Shown: piece after piece, positions 53,060-62,350 of the stretch
Position numbering within the stretch: the stretch's first letter is position 1
Layout of the letters: each line of letters starts with the position of its first letter
Source of the DNA: Spirosoma sp. SC4-14
Lineage (GTDB): Bacteria; Bacteroidota; Bacteroidia; Cytophagales; Spirosomataceae
Length of the DNA: 64,000 nucleotides
Direction of reading: 5' to 3'
Assembly: GCF_037201965.1 (NCBI RefSeq)
Contig: NZ_CP147518.1
Location: 5,263,001 to 5,327,000, forward strand
Notes under the pieces: generated by a model
The model's input: the letters and a program-made list of their open reading frames with translations, nothing else
The model's database searches: none
What the model was told of the DNA's origin: nothing
Made by a program: the position numbers and the translations under genes

Positions 53060-53168
53060 CCAGGATTTATATGATTTTTGTGACGGCCCTTGATTGTGTT
53101 CGCTTCTTTAACGCGGTTTTTAATCAAACAAAATCAAGGGCCGTCACAAAAATCATATAAATCCTGGT
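53059..53168. repeat. Perfect 37-bp inverted repeat
   Basis: Arms 53059-53095 and 53132-53168 are exact complements, separated by 36 bases. The left arm begins on the A of the thioesterase stop codon. It is the longest perfect palindrome in the window. Confidence 0.92.
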
Positions 53169-53222
53169 GCAACCCTCTCTCCACCTTGCTGCATCTTGCC
53201 GTAAAGAGCTTGTACTAAGACA

Positions 53223-54434
53223 ATGACACTTTACAACCCTTCAGATGCGGCACGGCCATCGCAGCGATTATATTATATTGACTGGATCAGAGTTCTGGCC
53301 TTTATGATCCTGATTTTTTTTCACTGTGCTATGCCGTTTGTACAATTCGGCTGGGAGATCAAAAATCGTGAGCACTCCATTTTCCTGGATCGGCTCATTA
53401 TCTGGCTTCATCAGTGGCGACTTCCTCTATTGTTCTTTATTTCGGGCGTTGGCGTCCGGTTTTCGTTACGAAAACGGTCGGTAGCTGCATTCTTTGGCGA
53501 ACGGGTCGTTCGATTGTTCATTCCGCTTGTGTTCGCCATGTTTTTCACAATTCCCCTTCAGGTTTATTTTGAATGGTTGCAAACGGGTAAAATCCACAAA
53601 AGCTACTGGCAGTTTTATCCAAGCGTCTGGGCAATGACTCCCTACCCCGAAGGCTCACTCACCTGGAGCCATATGTGGTTTGTAGTTTATCTTTTTGTTT
53701 TTACGATTCTGCTTTTGCCAGCTTTTGCCGTATTTAAAACCAAAGCCATGCAAACCTGGGCACAACGAGCCGATGTCTTTTTCCGCTACCCAATTTCAAA
53801 TCTGTTGCTAGCGATTCCCTTTATTGGCTACTACTTCACGCTATACATCCGCTGGCCAGCACAGGGTAGCCTGCTCGACGACTGGTTCGTTTTCGATTCG
53901 TCAATCACATTCTATTTCTTAGGTTTTATTCTGGCAGATCTGCCTTCCTTCTGGGATACCTGCGAACGCTATCGTAGATCCTTTTTAGGAATTGTACTTG
54001 TGTGCGTAGCTTTTCTATTCTGGAAGTACTACTGGACCGTGGAGTTACCCAAACAGCAGGACACGTCGCTGTATATTTATGGTTTTTTTGACGGCTTACA
54101 GATCTGGACAATCATTTTAACCGCCGTGGGCTACGCCCGACGATACATGAATTTTTCGAATCGGCGGCTGACCTATCTAACTCCCGCTGTTTATCCGTTC
54201 TACATCCTTCACCAGACCGTGATCGTAGCTACCGGCTATTATGTCGTTCAATGGAATAGCGCAATAGGGCTCAAACTGGCAGTATTGATTCTTGTCTGCT
54301 TTATAACAATACTAGTCATCTATCACTTTCTGATTCGTCCATTCGTTATTCCCCGCATTCTGTTTGGCCTAAAACCGAAACGATCAGACAAGCCTATCCA
54401 TGAAACATACACAGTAGGCACCCAACCTGGCTAG
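53223..54434 (+). CDS. Acyltransferase 3 family membrane protein
   Basis: 403 residues with about ten membrane helices. Family signals: YYIDWIRVLAFMILIFFHCAMPF at the start (the catalytic His-containing helix 1 of the acyltransferase-3 fold), FISGVGVRFSLRKR, WSHMWFVVYLFVF and YPFYILHQTVIV. Such proteins transfer acetyl or other acyl groups to surface sugars or lipids at the inner membrane. No linked glycan genes sit beside it. Confidence 0.88.
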   Translation: MTLYNPSDAARPSQRLYYIDWIRVLAFMILIFFHCAMPFVQFGWEIKNREHSIFLDRLIIWLHQWRLPLLFFISGVGVRFSLRKRSVAAFFGERVVRLFIPLVFAMFFTIPLQVYFEWLQTGKIHKSYWQFYPSVWAMTPYPEGSLTWSHMWFVVYLFVFTILLLPAFAVFKTKAMQTWAQRADVFFRYPISNLLLAIPFIGYYFTLYIRWPAQGSLLDDWFVFDSSITFYFLGFILADLPSFWDTCERYRRSFLGIVLVCVAFLFWKYYWTVELPKQQDTSLYIYGFFDGLQIWTIILTAVGYARRYMNFSNRRLTYLTPAVYPFYILHQTVIVATGYYVVQWNSAIGLKLAVLILVCFITILVIYHFLIRPFVIPRILFGLKPKRSDKPIHETYTVGTQPG

Positions 54435-54565
54435 ACATCCGTATTGGTCAATAAAAATATCGGTTTGCAGCAAAGCACAGCCTCCCTACAAACCGACACC
54501 ACATTAATTATCAAAAACGCGTCAAAGAAGCGAACACAAAGCAAAGGCAGTCAGAAAATTCAGAA

Positions 54566-55012
54566 TTACTTCGCCAGCTTAATTGATTGCCAGGTTACCA
54601 GTTGCCATTGATTTCCTGTACGGACATACACATCCGTGTATTTCAGGTGGGTATTGATCGTTTGACCATTGTTCATGGCCTTGATCATGCAAACCCCATT
54701 AATAATAGCCGTATTGCCGTAGATACGAACCTTCTGCTCTTCAACATTAATTGCGTCGTATTTCGATTTGCCGTCGCGAATCGACTGAATAAACGACTGC
54801 TTGGAGTCGGTATTGCCGTTCGAGTGGGTATATACGAGATCATTACTAAGCGTCTGCTCCAGTATTGCATAATTCTTGCTAACCTGCGCATCGAAACGCT
54901 TTTTTTCGGCGCTGATAACCGCTTTTTTTATGGCATCAGTCGTTGCCACAGCCGATTGTGCATGTGCTCGCTGAGCCAACAGAACGAAGGAGAGGATAAG
55001 GATTTTTTTCAT
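54566..55012 (-). CDS. Secreted NTF2-like (DUF4440) protein
   Basis: 148 residues from ATG 55012 (a TTG three codons upstream is possible). Signal peptide ends near RAHAQSA. Mature part: KKAVISAEKKRFDAQVSKNYAILEQTLSNDLVYTHSNG, INVEEQKVRIYGNTAIINGV, QWQLVTWQSIKL, which is the cone-shaped NTF2/SnoaL-like fold of DUF4440. Ligand unknown. The serine hydrolase gene lies 54 bases upstream on the same strand. Confidence 0.83.
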   Translation of the reverse strand: MKKILILSFVLLAQRAHAQSAVATTDAIKKAVISAEKKRFDAQVSKNYAILEQTLSNDLVYTHSNGNTDSKQSFIQSIRDGKSKYDAINVEEQKVRIYGNTAIINGVCMIKAMNNGQTINTHLKYTDVYVRTGNQWQLVTWQSIKLAK

Positions 55013-55066
55013 ACCTACCAAAGAAAAGGCGTTGTCATTCCTACCGTTTTAGCGCAGCGCTTCGCC

Positions 55067-56389
55067 TTATTTCGCCTGCATCTGCATGATGGCCTGATAA
55101 ACCAGTACTTTAAATTTGTCGTTCAGATCGCCAAAACTGTTTGGCACTTTCTGGGTGTACAGCAACGCAACAATACCCTCTTTTGGATCGACCCAGTAGG
55201 TTGTGCCGAAGAACCCGCCCCAATTGTAGGCTCCTGCCGAAACGGGCAATCGGGCAGCGCTGCGCTCCGACGTAATGGAAAATCCTAACCCAAACTTATC
55301 GGCTCCCTCATTCAGATCGCCAATTTGATTACTTGTAATCAGTCGCACCGTTGTTGGGCTCAGAAAACGCTTTCCGTCGTATTCGCCCCTATTGAGCATC
55401 ATTTGCAGAAAGATAGCATAATCATATAACGTCGACGACAAACCCGCTCCGCCCGAAAAATACGTACCGGCCACTTTCGGATAATCGGCCGAGATGCCAT
55501 TGAGAGAAGGCAAAGGCTGAACCGTTTTGGTCGAATCTTCGGTATAGACTTTTGTCAGTCGCGACTGCTTTTGGGCAGGTAGGTAAAAATAGGTATCGTT
55601 CATTCCGAGCGGCTCAAACAACCGGGTCCGCAGATACTGATCGAGCGATTGCCCCGACAGTACTTCAATCAGATACCCCACCACATCGACGCTCAAACCA
55701 TAGGACCAGCGTTCGCCAGGCTGGTGGATTAGTGGCAGTGCTGCCAGTCGATTCATGGCATCGGCAAGTGTTCCTTCGGGCGTACCGATGCCGCTCGGAA
55801 TTTTATTTTTGGCATAAATAGCCACTGCTTCTTTTGTACCGATGCTCGGGTAGCTAATGCCCGACGTATGGGTCAGCAACTGCCGAATGGTGATTTCTCG
55901 TTTTGCCGGAACGGTCGTATAGGTAGTGTCTTTTTCGTTGAATTTGTCCAGCACTTTCGGGTTTTTAAAGGCCGGAATATACTTCGAAATCGGATCATCG
56001 AGCAGGAATTTCCCTTCTTCAAACAACATCATGAGACCAATGCTGGCAATGGCCTTCGTTTGCGAAGCAATCCGAAAAATAGCGTCGCGTTTCAGCGGTG
56101 TTTTGGCCCGAATGTCGTCCTGCCCATACGCTTTATGATAGACAATTTTGCCATTGCGAGCTACCAGCACAGCCACGCCAGCCTGCCGCTTCCGGGCAAT
56201 GTAATCGTTAATCACGGCATCCATCCGCTGCAAACGGGCGGTGCTCATACCCACTGTTTCGGCAGGAGCCTCCTGCAAGATTGCCGTGTTTGCGGTTGTT
56301 TTTACCCAAGCAGCCCGGGGAGCGATTGGTTGCGCAGAGGCCGACAGAAAAAAACCGGCCATCAGGCCGGTTAAAACAAATGCTTTCAT
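55067..56389 (-). CDS. Secreted serine hydrolase of the beta-lactamase/DD-peptidase fold (EstB-like)
   Basis: 440 residues, signal peptide ending near LSASAQP. Active-site motif SxxK as IASQTKAIASIGLM, the YxN-like Tyr in RWSYGLSVDVVGYL, and GGFFGTTYWVDPKEGIVALLYTQ for the third motif. It belongs to the family of esterases and D-amino-acid hydrolases next to class C beta-lactamases. Antibiotic resistance cannot be deduced. It may be cotranscribed with the NTF2-like protein downstream. Confidence 0.88.
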   Translation of the reverse strand: MKAFVLTGLMAGFFLSASAQPIAPRAAWVKTTANTAILQEAPAETVGMSTARLQRMDAVINDYIARKRQAGVAVLVARNGKIVYHKAYGQDDIRAKTPLKRDAIFRIASQTKAIASIGLMMLFEEGKFLLDDPISKYIPAFKNPKVLDKFNEKDTTYTTVPAKREITIRQLLTHTSGISYPSIGTKEAVAIYAKNKIPSGIGTPEGTLADAMNRLAALPLIHQPGERWSYGLSVDVVGYLIEVLSGQSLDQYLRTRLFEPLGMNDTYFYLPAQKQSRLTKVYTEDSTKTVQPLPSLNGISADYPKVAGTYFSGGAGLSSTLYDYAIFLQMMLNRGEYDGKRFLSPTTVRLITSNQIGDLNEGADKFGLGFSITSERSAARLPVSAGAYNWGGFFGTTYWVDPKEGIVALLYTQKVPNSFGDLNDKFKVLVYQAIMQMQAK

Positions 56390-56424
56390 GAAAGAACCGG
56401 AGTTAGGAGCCAGTACGAAGATAG

Positions 56425-56934
56425 TTATTTCAGCGTACCGGTATACGTTTCTGTTTTCTTGACCGATGTTCCATCTTTGAGCGTTTCGGTGGTAGCCGTA
56501 ATGGCAATAGCCTTTTTGGTGGTTGCCTGATCGACGCCAAAAACGCCCGTTGCCTTATAATCGCCCGTGTAGGTATTGCTGGGCGGAATAAAAATCTGAC
56601 CGCTTGTTTTATCGATAACTGTAAACGATGAGCCGCTAAGCTCAGCTGTTACTTTATACGATTGCTCACTGGCTTCAATATAAATCTCGTTTGCATTTGC
56701 CCCTTTCGTAACTACAATCGTTGTAGCACCATACTCAGGGTTCAAAGCAATAGACCCCAACGAAATCACACTCTGGTAGCCCTGGGCTCCACCATCGTAG
56801 GTACCCACATACTGATCGCGGGGGTCAACATCGGAGCCGGAACCCGATTTTTTACAGCCTGTTGTTAATGAGCCAACAAGCGTTATGGCAACAAATAAAG
56901 TACGGAGGGATCGAGCGGCAGAGCGAGTAGCCAT
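56425..56934 (-). CDS. Lipoprotein, function unknown
   Basis: 169 residues from ATG 56934. Lipoprotein signal ending SLTTGC (Cys about residue 27) and a Lys/Gly/Ser linker. The mature part is beta-rich: DQYVGTYDGGAQGYQSVISLGS, YKVTAELSGSSFTVIDK, TETYTGTLK at the end. It resembles the lipocalin-like surface lipoproteins of Bacteroidota without a clear family. It is upstream of the serine hydrolase gene, 35 bases away, and may share an operon. A minus-strand TAAATTTG box (57023-57030) could be its promoter. Confidence 0.72.
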   Translation of the reverse strand: MATRSAARSLRTLFVAITLVGSLTTGCKKSGSGSDVDPRDQYVGTYDGGAQGYQSVISLGSIALNPEYGATTIVVTKGANANEIYIEASEQSYKVTAELSGSSFTVIDKTSGQIFIPPSNTYTGDYKATGVFGVDQATTKKAIAITATTETLKDGTSVKKTETYTGTLK

Positions 56935-57132
56935 GATTCTGAAAGATAATATGAATTGTGTTTGTAAGCTGTCTATCAAACGTTGTGCCGGGTTTGTCAA
57001 GTATAGACAATGCTAAAAAGAGCAAATTTAGGCAGGTTTTCTAGATTACGCTCCTTTGCAAACGCATATTAATCCTCAAAATCAGCAACGGTTTATGCTG
57101 CTATCTACCAGTTTCTGACCGCTACAAATTGT

Positions 57133-57912
57133 TCACTTATCAAAATCAGCGTATTGGCACCAAAGTACCGTGCTCACGAAACCAGCCAGCCCAGTCAGCC
57201 AAACCAGCAGGAAGCTCACCCGCGGAATTGCCACACTCCCTGCCATGCCTGTATTTAGTCCCGGAACGGCCCAGGGAAAGTAACTCCCCAAACCAGCAGC
57301 CGCAATAATCTGGGCCAAAACCAGCGTGAGTACCACAAAGCCAATCGGCGCTAAATAGCCCCGACCAATGGTAGCCAGCAAAGCCGCCGGAAAGCTCAGC
57401 AGAATAGTCAGCCCAGCCGTTTTGACAAGCAACATTAAACTAGCCAACCAGGCATTACCGGGCCAAACAGCCAGATGCAGCCACTTGCCAATCAGAAAAC
57501 CTTCCAGAACAATAGCAGCCAGCAACAGCAAACACACCCCACTCACAACAATAAATTTGGCCAGCATGATCGTAGACCGGGCCATGGGCAATGCCAGCAG
57601 GTCTTTTAGGGTATGATCGGCATATTCCCGGCCAAAGATCCAGCTTGTCAGGAACCCGAAAACCAGCAACCCACCTACGGCCACACCCTGCGTAATCAGC
57701 CCTATGAATGAAATCCAGTCGGCCTTACCGGTCAGGAGTTTGGCTTTTTCATTCATCATTCCGCCCGAAACAAGCCCCGGATTTTGTAGTAGAATCATAA
57801 AGAATCCAGCCATAAGGGGTAGAAACGAAAAAGCCAGCCATGTTAGCCAAACTACGCGCGACCGGCGCACTTTGAGCAGTTCGGCCCAAATGGCAGTAAG
57901 CAGAGAATTCAT
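57133..57912 (-). CDS. ABC-2 type transporter permease
   Basis: 259 residues, six helices. Start LLTAIWAELLKVRRSRVVWLTWLAF is typical of ABC-2 permeases, with GREYADHTLKDLLALPMARSTIM in the second half. It overlaps the ATP-binding gene by four bases (ATGA), so the two are translated together. Likely an exporter of a lipid, peptide or antibiotic. Confidence 0.9.
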   Translation of the reverse strand: MNSLLTAIWAELLKVRRSRVVWLTWLAFSFLPLMAGFFMILLQNPGLVSGGMMNEKAKLLTGKADWISFIGLITQGVAVGGLLVFGFLTSWIFGREYADHTLKDLLALPMARSTIMLAKFIVVSGVCLLLLAAIVLEGFLIGKWLHLAVWPGNAWLASLMLLVKTAGLTILLSFPAALLATIGRGYLAPIGFVVLTLVLAQIIAAAGLGSYFPWAVPGLNTGMAGSVAIPRVSFLLVWLTGLAGFVSTVLWCQYADFDK

Positions 57913-58829
57913 TGCTTCGGGTTATGTTGATGAATGATTCGTAAAAAATATGATTCCAGATCTTCTTCTTCCACCCCCAGCCGTATGGGTATATGACCCG
58001 CTCCAACCAGAGATTGCACAACACTTTCGGGCCATTGCACAGCCCGCTCGTCTTCTATCGCCAGCATATTGCCTTCTGTAAACTGAGCCTGATACCCTTG
58101 TCGGTTCAGAAAATGCGCCGAATCGGCTGGTTCACGAAACTGAAGGCACAGTCGTTTTTTTCGAAGCTGTTCTAACTGACGAACCGTAAGTTCCTGTAGA
58201 AGAACACCTTTGTCAATAATACCGATTCGGGTAGCCAGCCGGGCAACTTCGCCCAAAATATGACTCGAAATGAACACGGTTGTGCCCCGTTGGCGAACCA
58301 TCTCCCGCAACAACTCCCGTATGTCAACAATACCCGCCGGGTCGAGTCCATTTGTGGGTTCGTCCACAATAAGCAACTCGGGCTGATGGATCAGAGCTTT
58401 CGCCAAACCCAGCCGCTGCGCATTACCCAGCGACAGATTCTGCGCCCGAACGTGCTGATAGGCTCCCAACTGTAGCTGTTCAATGATCCGGTTTGTTGCT
58501 ACCCTATCGGTCAGGCCACGCAACCGGCGGCAGATTTCAATATTTTCCTGAACGGTCAGTTCAGGATAGGCAAAGGGCACTTCGACCAGATAGCCAATTT
58601 TGTTCCATGGCCCCGGTTGCCCCCTTCGAATCCGTTCACCAGCTATCTGTATTTCGCCCGATGTGGGCCGAATCATGCCCAGCAGCATTCGGATCGTGGT
58701 TGTTTTCCCGGCACCATTCAGCCCCAGAAAGCCATAAATTTCACCAGCCTCAACCCGGATAGAGACATCGTCGACGGCCGTAAACTGACCATATTGTTTT
58801 GTAAGCCCCCGTGTTTCGATAATTGCCAT
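57909..58829 (-). CDS. ABC transporter ATP-binding protein, partner of the permease
   Basis: 306 residues. Walker A FLGLNGAGKTTTIRML, signature LSLGNAQRLGLAKAL, Walker B LLIVDEPTNGLDPAG, and the His of FISSHILGEVARLATRIG. The C-terminal extension of about 80 residues fits the subfamily that includes bacitracin/nisin-type exporters (BcrA). In the signature LSLGNAQ replaces the usual LSGGQ, as in this subfamily. It powers the ABC-2 permease. Confidence 0.92.
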   Translation of the reverse strand: MAIIETRGLTKQYGQFTAVDDVSIRVEAGEIYGFLGLNGAGKTTTIRMLLGMIRPTSGEIQIAGERIRRGQPGPWNKIGYLVEVPFAYPELTVQENIEICRRLRGLTDRVATNRIIEQLQLGAYQHVRAQNLSLGNAQRLGLAKALIHQPELLIVDEPTNGLDPAGIVDIRELLREMVRQRGTTVFISSHILGEVARLATRIGIIDKGVLLQELTVRQLEQLRKKRLCLQFREPADSAHFLNRQGYQAQFTEGNMLAIEDERAVQWPESVVQSLVGAGHIPIRLGVEEEDLESYFLRIIHQHNPKQ

Positions 58830-59225
58830 ATGCGTTTACCAATTTCACTCAAAGATGTGACTCTCAGTTGCATAGACCATTGCTAAAGTGAATAAGAAGC
58901 CGAAAAACATACATCAGACCGAAAAAAACAGCAGTAAAGCAGACCGCCATTGCCAACACCAAACTATCATTACTTATTTCTTCAGTTGCCCGGCCGTATG
59001 CCCTTTTTCTTTTAGATCGAATGCTCACCCCAAGCAATTTTCCATATATTATTTTATATTAAAAATAAATAATAGAATTTAATTAAGTTAAATATAATTT
59101 AAAGCAATTTTAATTTTAATAAATAGCGAAAATTCATAATTTTCAAAAATCAATTCTATCTACTTTCAAACCGAAAGTGCAATAGCAGGTAGATCCCTCT
59201 ATTAACCAAACGCCAAACCATTACG
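58830..59225. other. Intergenic region, strongly AT-rich in its right half
   Basis: About 396 bases between the divergent ABC ATPase and TldD genes. No gene is supported. From 59036 to 59150 it is almost pure A/T with many AATTTAA-like runs; this may be a promoter or a bent-DNA region for the tldD operon. A 64-codon frame at its left (58888-59082) has unlikely composition. Confidence 0.45.
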
Positions 59226-60866
59226 TTGAATCGCCGAGATTTCATGTCCGTTGCGGGCAAAGGTGCCAGTGCTTTCCTACTGACACAAATTCCCGTCGTT
59301 GGTCGCCCGGTCAGTCCCGAAGCCCTGCTGGCACCGGGCCTCGACGTTGCCGTTAAGAAACGACTGGCCGATGCGGCCCTCAATGCAGCCAAATCGAAAG
59401 GCGCCACCTATGCCGATGTACGCATTGGCCGCTACCTGAATCAGTTTGTTATTACCCGCGAAGACAAGGTTCAAAACCTGACCAATACCGAATCGTATGG
59501 GATCGGTGTACGAGTGATTGCCGACGGTTGTTGGGGTTTTGCTGCTCTTGGCGAAGCTAAAACAGAGGCCGAAGTAGCGAAAGCAGCCGAAAAGGCCGTA
59601 GCAATGGCGAAAGCCAATGCCATGCTCTCAGAAGAGCCGGTTCAACTGGCACCACAGAAAGGATTTGGCCAGATAAGTTGGGAAACGCCGATCCTGAAAA
59701 ATGGTTTCGAAGTGCCCATCAAAGAAAAAGTCGACTTGCTGCTGAGCGTCAATAATGCTGCCATGCAAAATGGAGCCAGCTTTGTGAACTCGCAATTGTT
59801 TCTGATTAACGAACAGAAATATTTTGCCTCTACCGATGGCTCCTATATCGACCAGACCATTCACCGGCTCTGGCCTACATTTACGGTTACGGTGATTGAT
59901 CCTAAAACGGGTAAGTTCGAAACCCGCGATGCCCTGAGCGCACCGATGGGCATGGGCTACGAATACCTGCAGACGAATCCGGCCGATAAACTAACCGGCA
60001 TTACAACCCGCTACAACAAAGGCTACGACATGCTCGAAGATGTGGTAGCTGCGGCCAAACAGGCTAAACAGAAGCATTCGGCCAAATCGGTCGAAGCCGG
60101 TAAATACGATCTGGTGCTCGATCCATCACACACCTGGCTAACCATCCACGAATCGGTTGGCCATCCCCTCGAACTCGACCGGGTACTGGGCTACGAAGCC
60201 AACTTTGCCGGTACTTCGTTTGCTACCCTCGACAAGTGGAAAACGAAACATTTCAATTACGGTAGCCAACGGGTTACGCTCTTTGCCGATAAAACTCAGA
60301 CGGGTTCGCTGGGAGCGGTTGGCTACGACGATGAGGGTGTAAAAACCAAACGCTGGGATCTGGTTAAAGACGGGATTCTGGTCAACTATCAGGCCATCCG
60401 CGATCAGGTTGGTATGCTGGGCGAAACCGAATCGCAGGGCTGCTGCTATGCCGATAGCTGGAGCACCGTTCAGTTTCAACGCATGGCCAATGTTTCGCTG
60501 GCTGCCGGAAAAGACCAACTGTCGGTCGATGAGCTGATCAAGGACGTCAAACGAGGTATCTATATCATTGGCGATGGCTCTTATTCCATTGATCAGCAAC
60601 GCTATAATTTCCAGTTTGGCGGACAGTTGTTCTACGAAATCAAAGACGGGCAGATTGCCGGGATGCTGAAAGATGTAGCCTATCAATCCAACACGCAGGA
60701 ATTCTGGAACTCCTGCGTTAGTGTCTGCGACGAGCGCGACTACCGGCTGGGCGGTTCCTTTTTCGACGGCAAAGGGCAACCCATCCAGATCAATGCCGTT
60801 TCGCACGGTAGTGCCACCGCCCGTTTCAACGGTGTCAACGTAATCAACACTGCCCGGAAAATTTAA
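59226..60866 (+). CDS. TldD-like metalloprotease subunit, with an N-terminal twin-arginine-like signal
   Basis: 546 residues. The start is TTG 59226, kept because NRRDFMSVAGKG, a Tat-like motif, lies between it and the first ATG. The metal-binding site is IHESVGHPLE: H308, E309, H313. Other TldD blocks are GATYADVRIGRY, DPSHTWLTIHES, and the NYGSQRVTLFADKTQ region. TldD is the catalytic subunit of TldD/TldE, which degrades unfolded peptides and matures the E. coli microcin B17 in the cytoplasm. TldE follows 83 bases later without a signal. The localisation mismatch is discussed in the findings. Confidence 0.92.
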   Translation: MNRRDFMSVAGKGASAFLLTQIPVVGRPVSPEALLAPGLDVAVKKRLADAALNAAKSKGATYADVRIGRYLNQFVITREDKVQNLTNTESYGIGVRVIADGCWGFAALGEAKTEAEVAKAAEKAVAMAKANAMLSEEPVQLAPQKGFGQISWETPILKNGFEVPIKEKVDLLLSVNNAAMQNGASFVNSQLFLINEQKYFASTDGSYIDQTIHRLWPTFTVTVIDPKTGKFETRDALSAPMGMGYEYLQTNPADKLTGITTRYNKGYDMLEDVVAAAKQAKQKHSAKSVEAGKYDLVLDPSHTWLTIHESVGHPLELDRVLGYEANFAGTSFATLDKWKTKHFNYGSQRVTLFADKTQTGSLGAVGYDDEGVKTKRWDLVKDGILVNYQAIRDQVGMLGETESQGCCYADSWSTVQFQRMANVSLAAGKDQLSVDELIKDVKRGIYIIGDGSYSIDQQRYNFQFGGQLFYEIKDGQIAGMLKDVAYQSNTQEFWNSCVSVCDERDYRLGGSFFDGKGQPIQINAVSHGSATARFNGVNVINTARKI

Positions 60867-60949
60867 GTTTTTGGTTTATGGGGTCGCTGCCTGTTAGGGC
60901 CTAAATAAGCGGAACAACCATAAAACCGAACACCCCAAACCGTCTCCCT

Positions 60950-62290
60950 ATGTCAGTCATACTTCCAGAACCGGCCGTAAAAGCCTTACTCAGCAAGGCA
61001 CTTGCCCATTCTAAAGCCGACGAGTGCGAAGTGAATCTCACGGGCGAAGAATGGAGCAACATTCGATATGCGCGCAACAAAGTATCGACCTGCGGGTCTG
61101 TCACATATAACCGTATGGCCGTTCAGTCAGCCTTTGGTAAAAAAATCGGCGTTGCCACAATTGATGAATTCGACGACGCATCGATTGAAAAAGTAGTGCG
61201 TCGGTCAGAAGAGCTTGCTCGACTAGCTCCCGAAAACCCCGAATATATCGGGTTGCTGAGCCCTCAGCAATACCTGCCTGCCAGTGGTTATTTCGAATCA
61301 ACGGCAAACGTATCGGCGGCCGACCGGGCCAGGGCCGTAGCCCAGAGTATTCAGATCGCCAAATCGCAAAGCCAAACCGTGGCCGGTTATCTGGAAGATC
61401 GGATTGGCTACTCGGCCATGATGAACTCGAAAAGATTGTTTGCCTACTATCCAGACACACGGGTCAATTTTAGTGCAACCATTCGTACCGACGACGGAAC
61501 CGGATCGGGTTATGCCACACAGGGTGTGAGCGATTTTCTGCGACTTGATACCGCATCGGCTACTAAAATTGCGCTTCAGAAAGCAGTGGCATCGGTTAAC
61601 GCCCGCGCCATCGAACCCGGCAAATACACCGTTATTCTGGAGCCGCTGGCAGCCGCCGTACTGCTCGAACACCTGTTTCGGAGTCTGGATGCCCGCAGTG
61701 CCGATGAGGGTCGTTCGTTCCTGAGCAAACCGGGAGGAAAATCAAAACTGGGCGAGCGACTTATGGACGAGCGTGTGACGATTTATTCTGACCCGACCAA
61801 TCCTAACTTACCCGCTTCGCCCTGGGCACCCGACGGACGGGCACAGGAGAAAATAAAGTGGATCGACAAAGGCATCATCAAAAACCTTACGTATTCGCGT
61901 TACTGGGCCGAGAAAAAAGGGGTTAAGGCAATTCCGGTACCCACTAATTTCATGATGGAAGGTGGCACCGCCACCCTCGATGAATTGATCAAAAGCACAC
62001 AACGGGGCATTCTGGTCACCAAATTCTGGTATATCCGCTCTGTTGATCCGCAATCGCTGCTGGTTACGGGCCTCACCCGCGATGGAACGTTTTATATCGA
62101 GAACGGTAAACTCAAACACCCGGTCAAAAATTTCCGGTTCAACGAAAGCCCGGTTATCATGCTCAACAACCTGGAATCACTCGGGAAAGTCGAACGAGTC
62201 GTAAGTAGTGAAGGGTCGTTCGCCAACTACCTGGTTCCGGCCATGAAAATCCGGGAGTTTACGTTTACCTCGCTATCGGATGCTATATAA
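60950..62290 (+). CDS. TldE/PmbA-like partner of the TldD subunit
   Basis: 446 residues. The protein has the PmbA fold: RYARNKVSTCGSVTYNRMAVQ, EARYLP-type segment near SPQQYLPASGYFESTANV, the LGERLMDERVTIYSDPTNP region and the end KIREFTFTSLSDAI. The HExxxH metal site is absent, as expected for TldE. There is no export signal (MSVILPEPAVKALL). Encoded 83 bases after TldD on the same strand. Confidence 0.9.
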   Translation: MSVILPEPAVKALLSKALAHSKADECEVNLTGEEWSNIRYARNKVSTCGSVTYNRMAVQSAFGKKIGVATIDEFDDASIEKVVRRSEELARLAPENPEYIGLLSPQQYLPASGYFESTANVSAADRARAVAQSIQIAKSQSQTVAGYLEDRIGYSAMMNSKRLFAYYPDTRVNFSATIRTDDGTGSGYATQGVSDFLRLDTASATKIALQKAVASVNARAIEPGKYTVILEPLAAAVLLEHLFRSLDARSADEGRSFLSKPGGKSKLGERLMDERVTIYSDPTNPNLPASPWAPDGRAQEKIKWIDKGIIKNLTYSRYWAEKKGVKAIPVPTNFMMEGGTATLDELIKSTQRGILVTKFWYIRSVDPQSLLVTGLTRDGTFYIENGKLKHPVKNFRFNESPVIMLNNLESLGKVERVVSSEGSFANYLVPAMKIREFTFTSLSDAI

Positions 62291-62298
62291 CCAGTTAT

Positions 62299-62329
62299 TT
62301 GTTATTGGAACGAACCATCTCAATAACAA
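62299..62329. repeat. Short inverted repeat between the TldE and oxidase genes
   Basis: TTGTTATTG (62299-62307) and CAATAACAA (62321-62329) are perfect nine-base arms around 13 bases. Not followed by a T-run; AT-rich. Confidence 0.4.
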
Positions 62330-62350
62330 CTGACAACTGACCAATACCGA

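Noticed and set aside
58888..59082. A 64-codon frame in the AT-rich gap before tldD
   Set aside because: Composition (His, Lys, Asn, Ser, Phe) is not protein-like and no initiation context is present.
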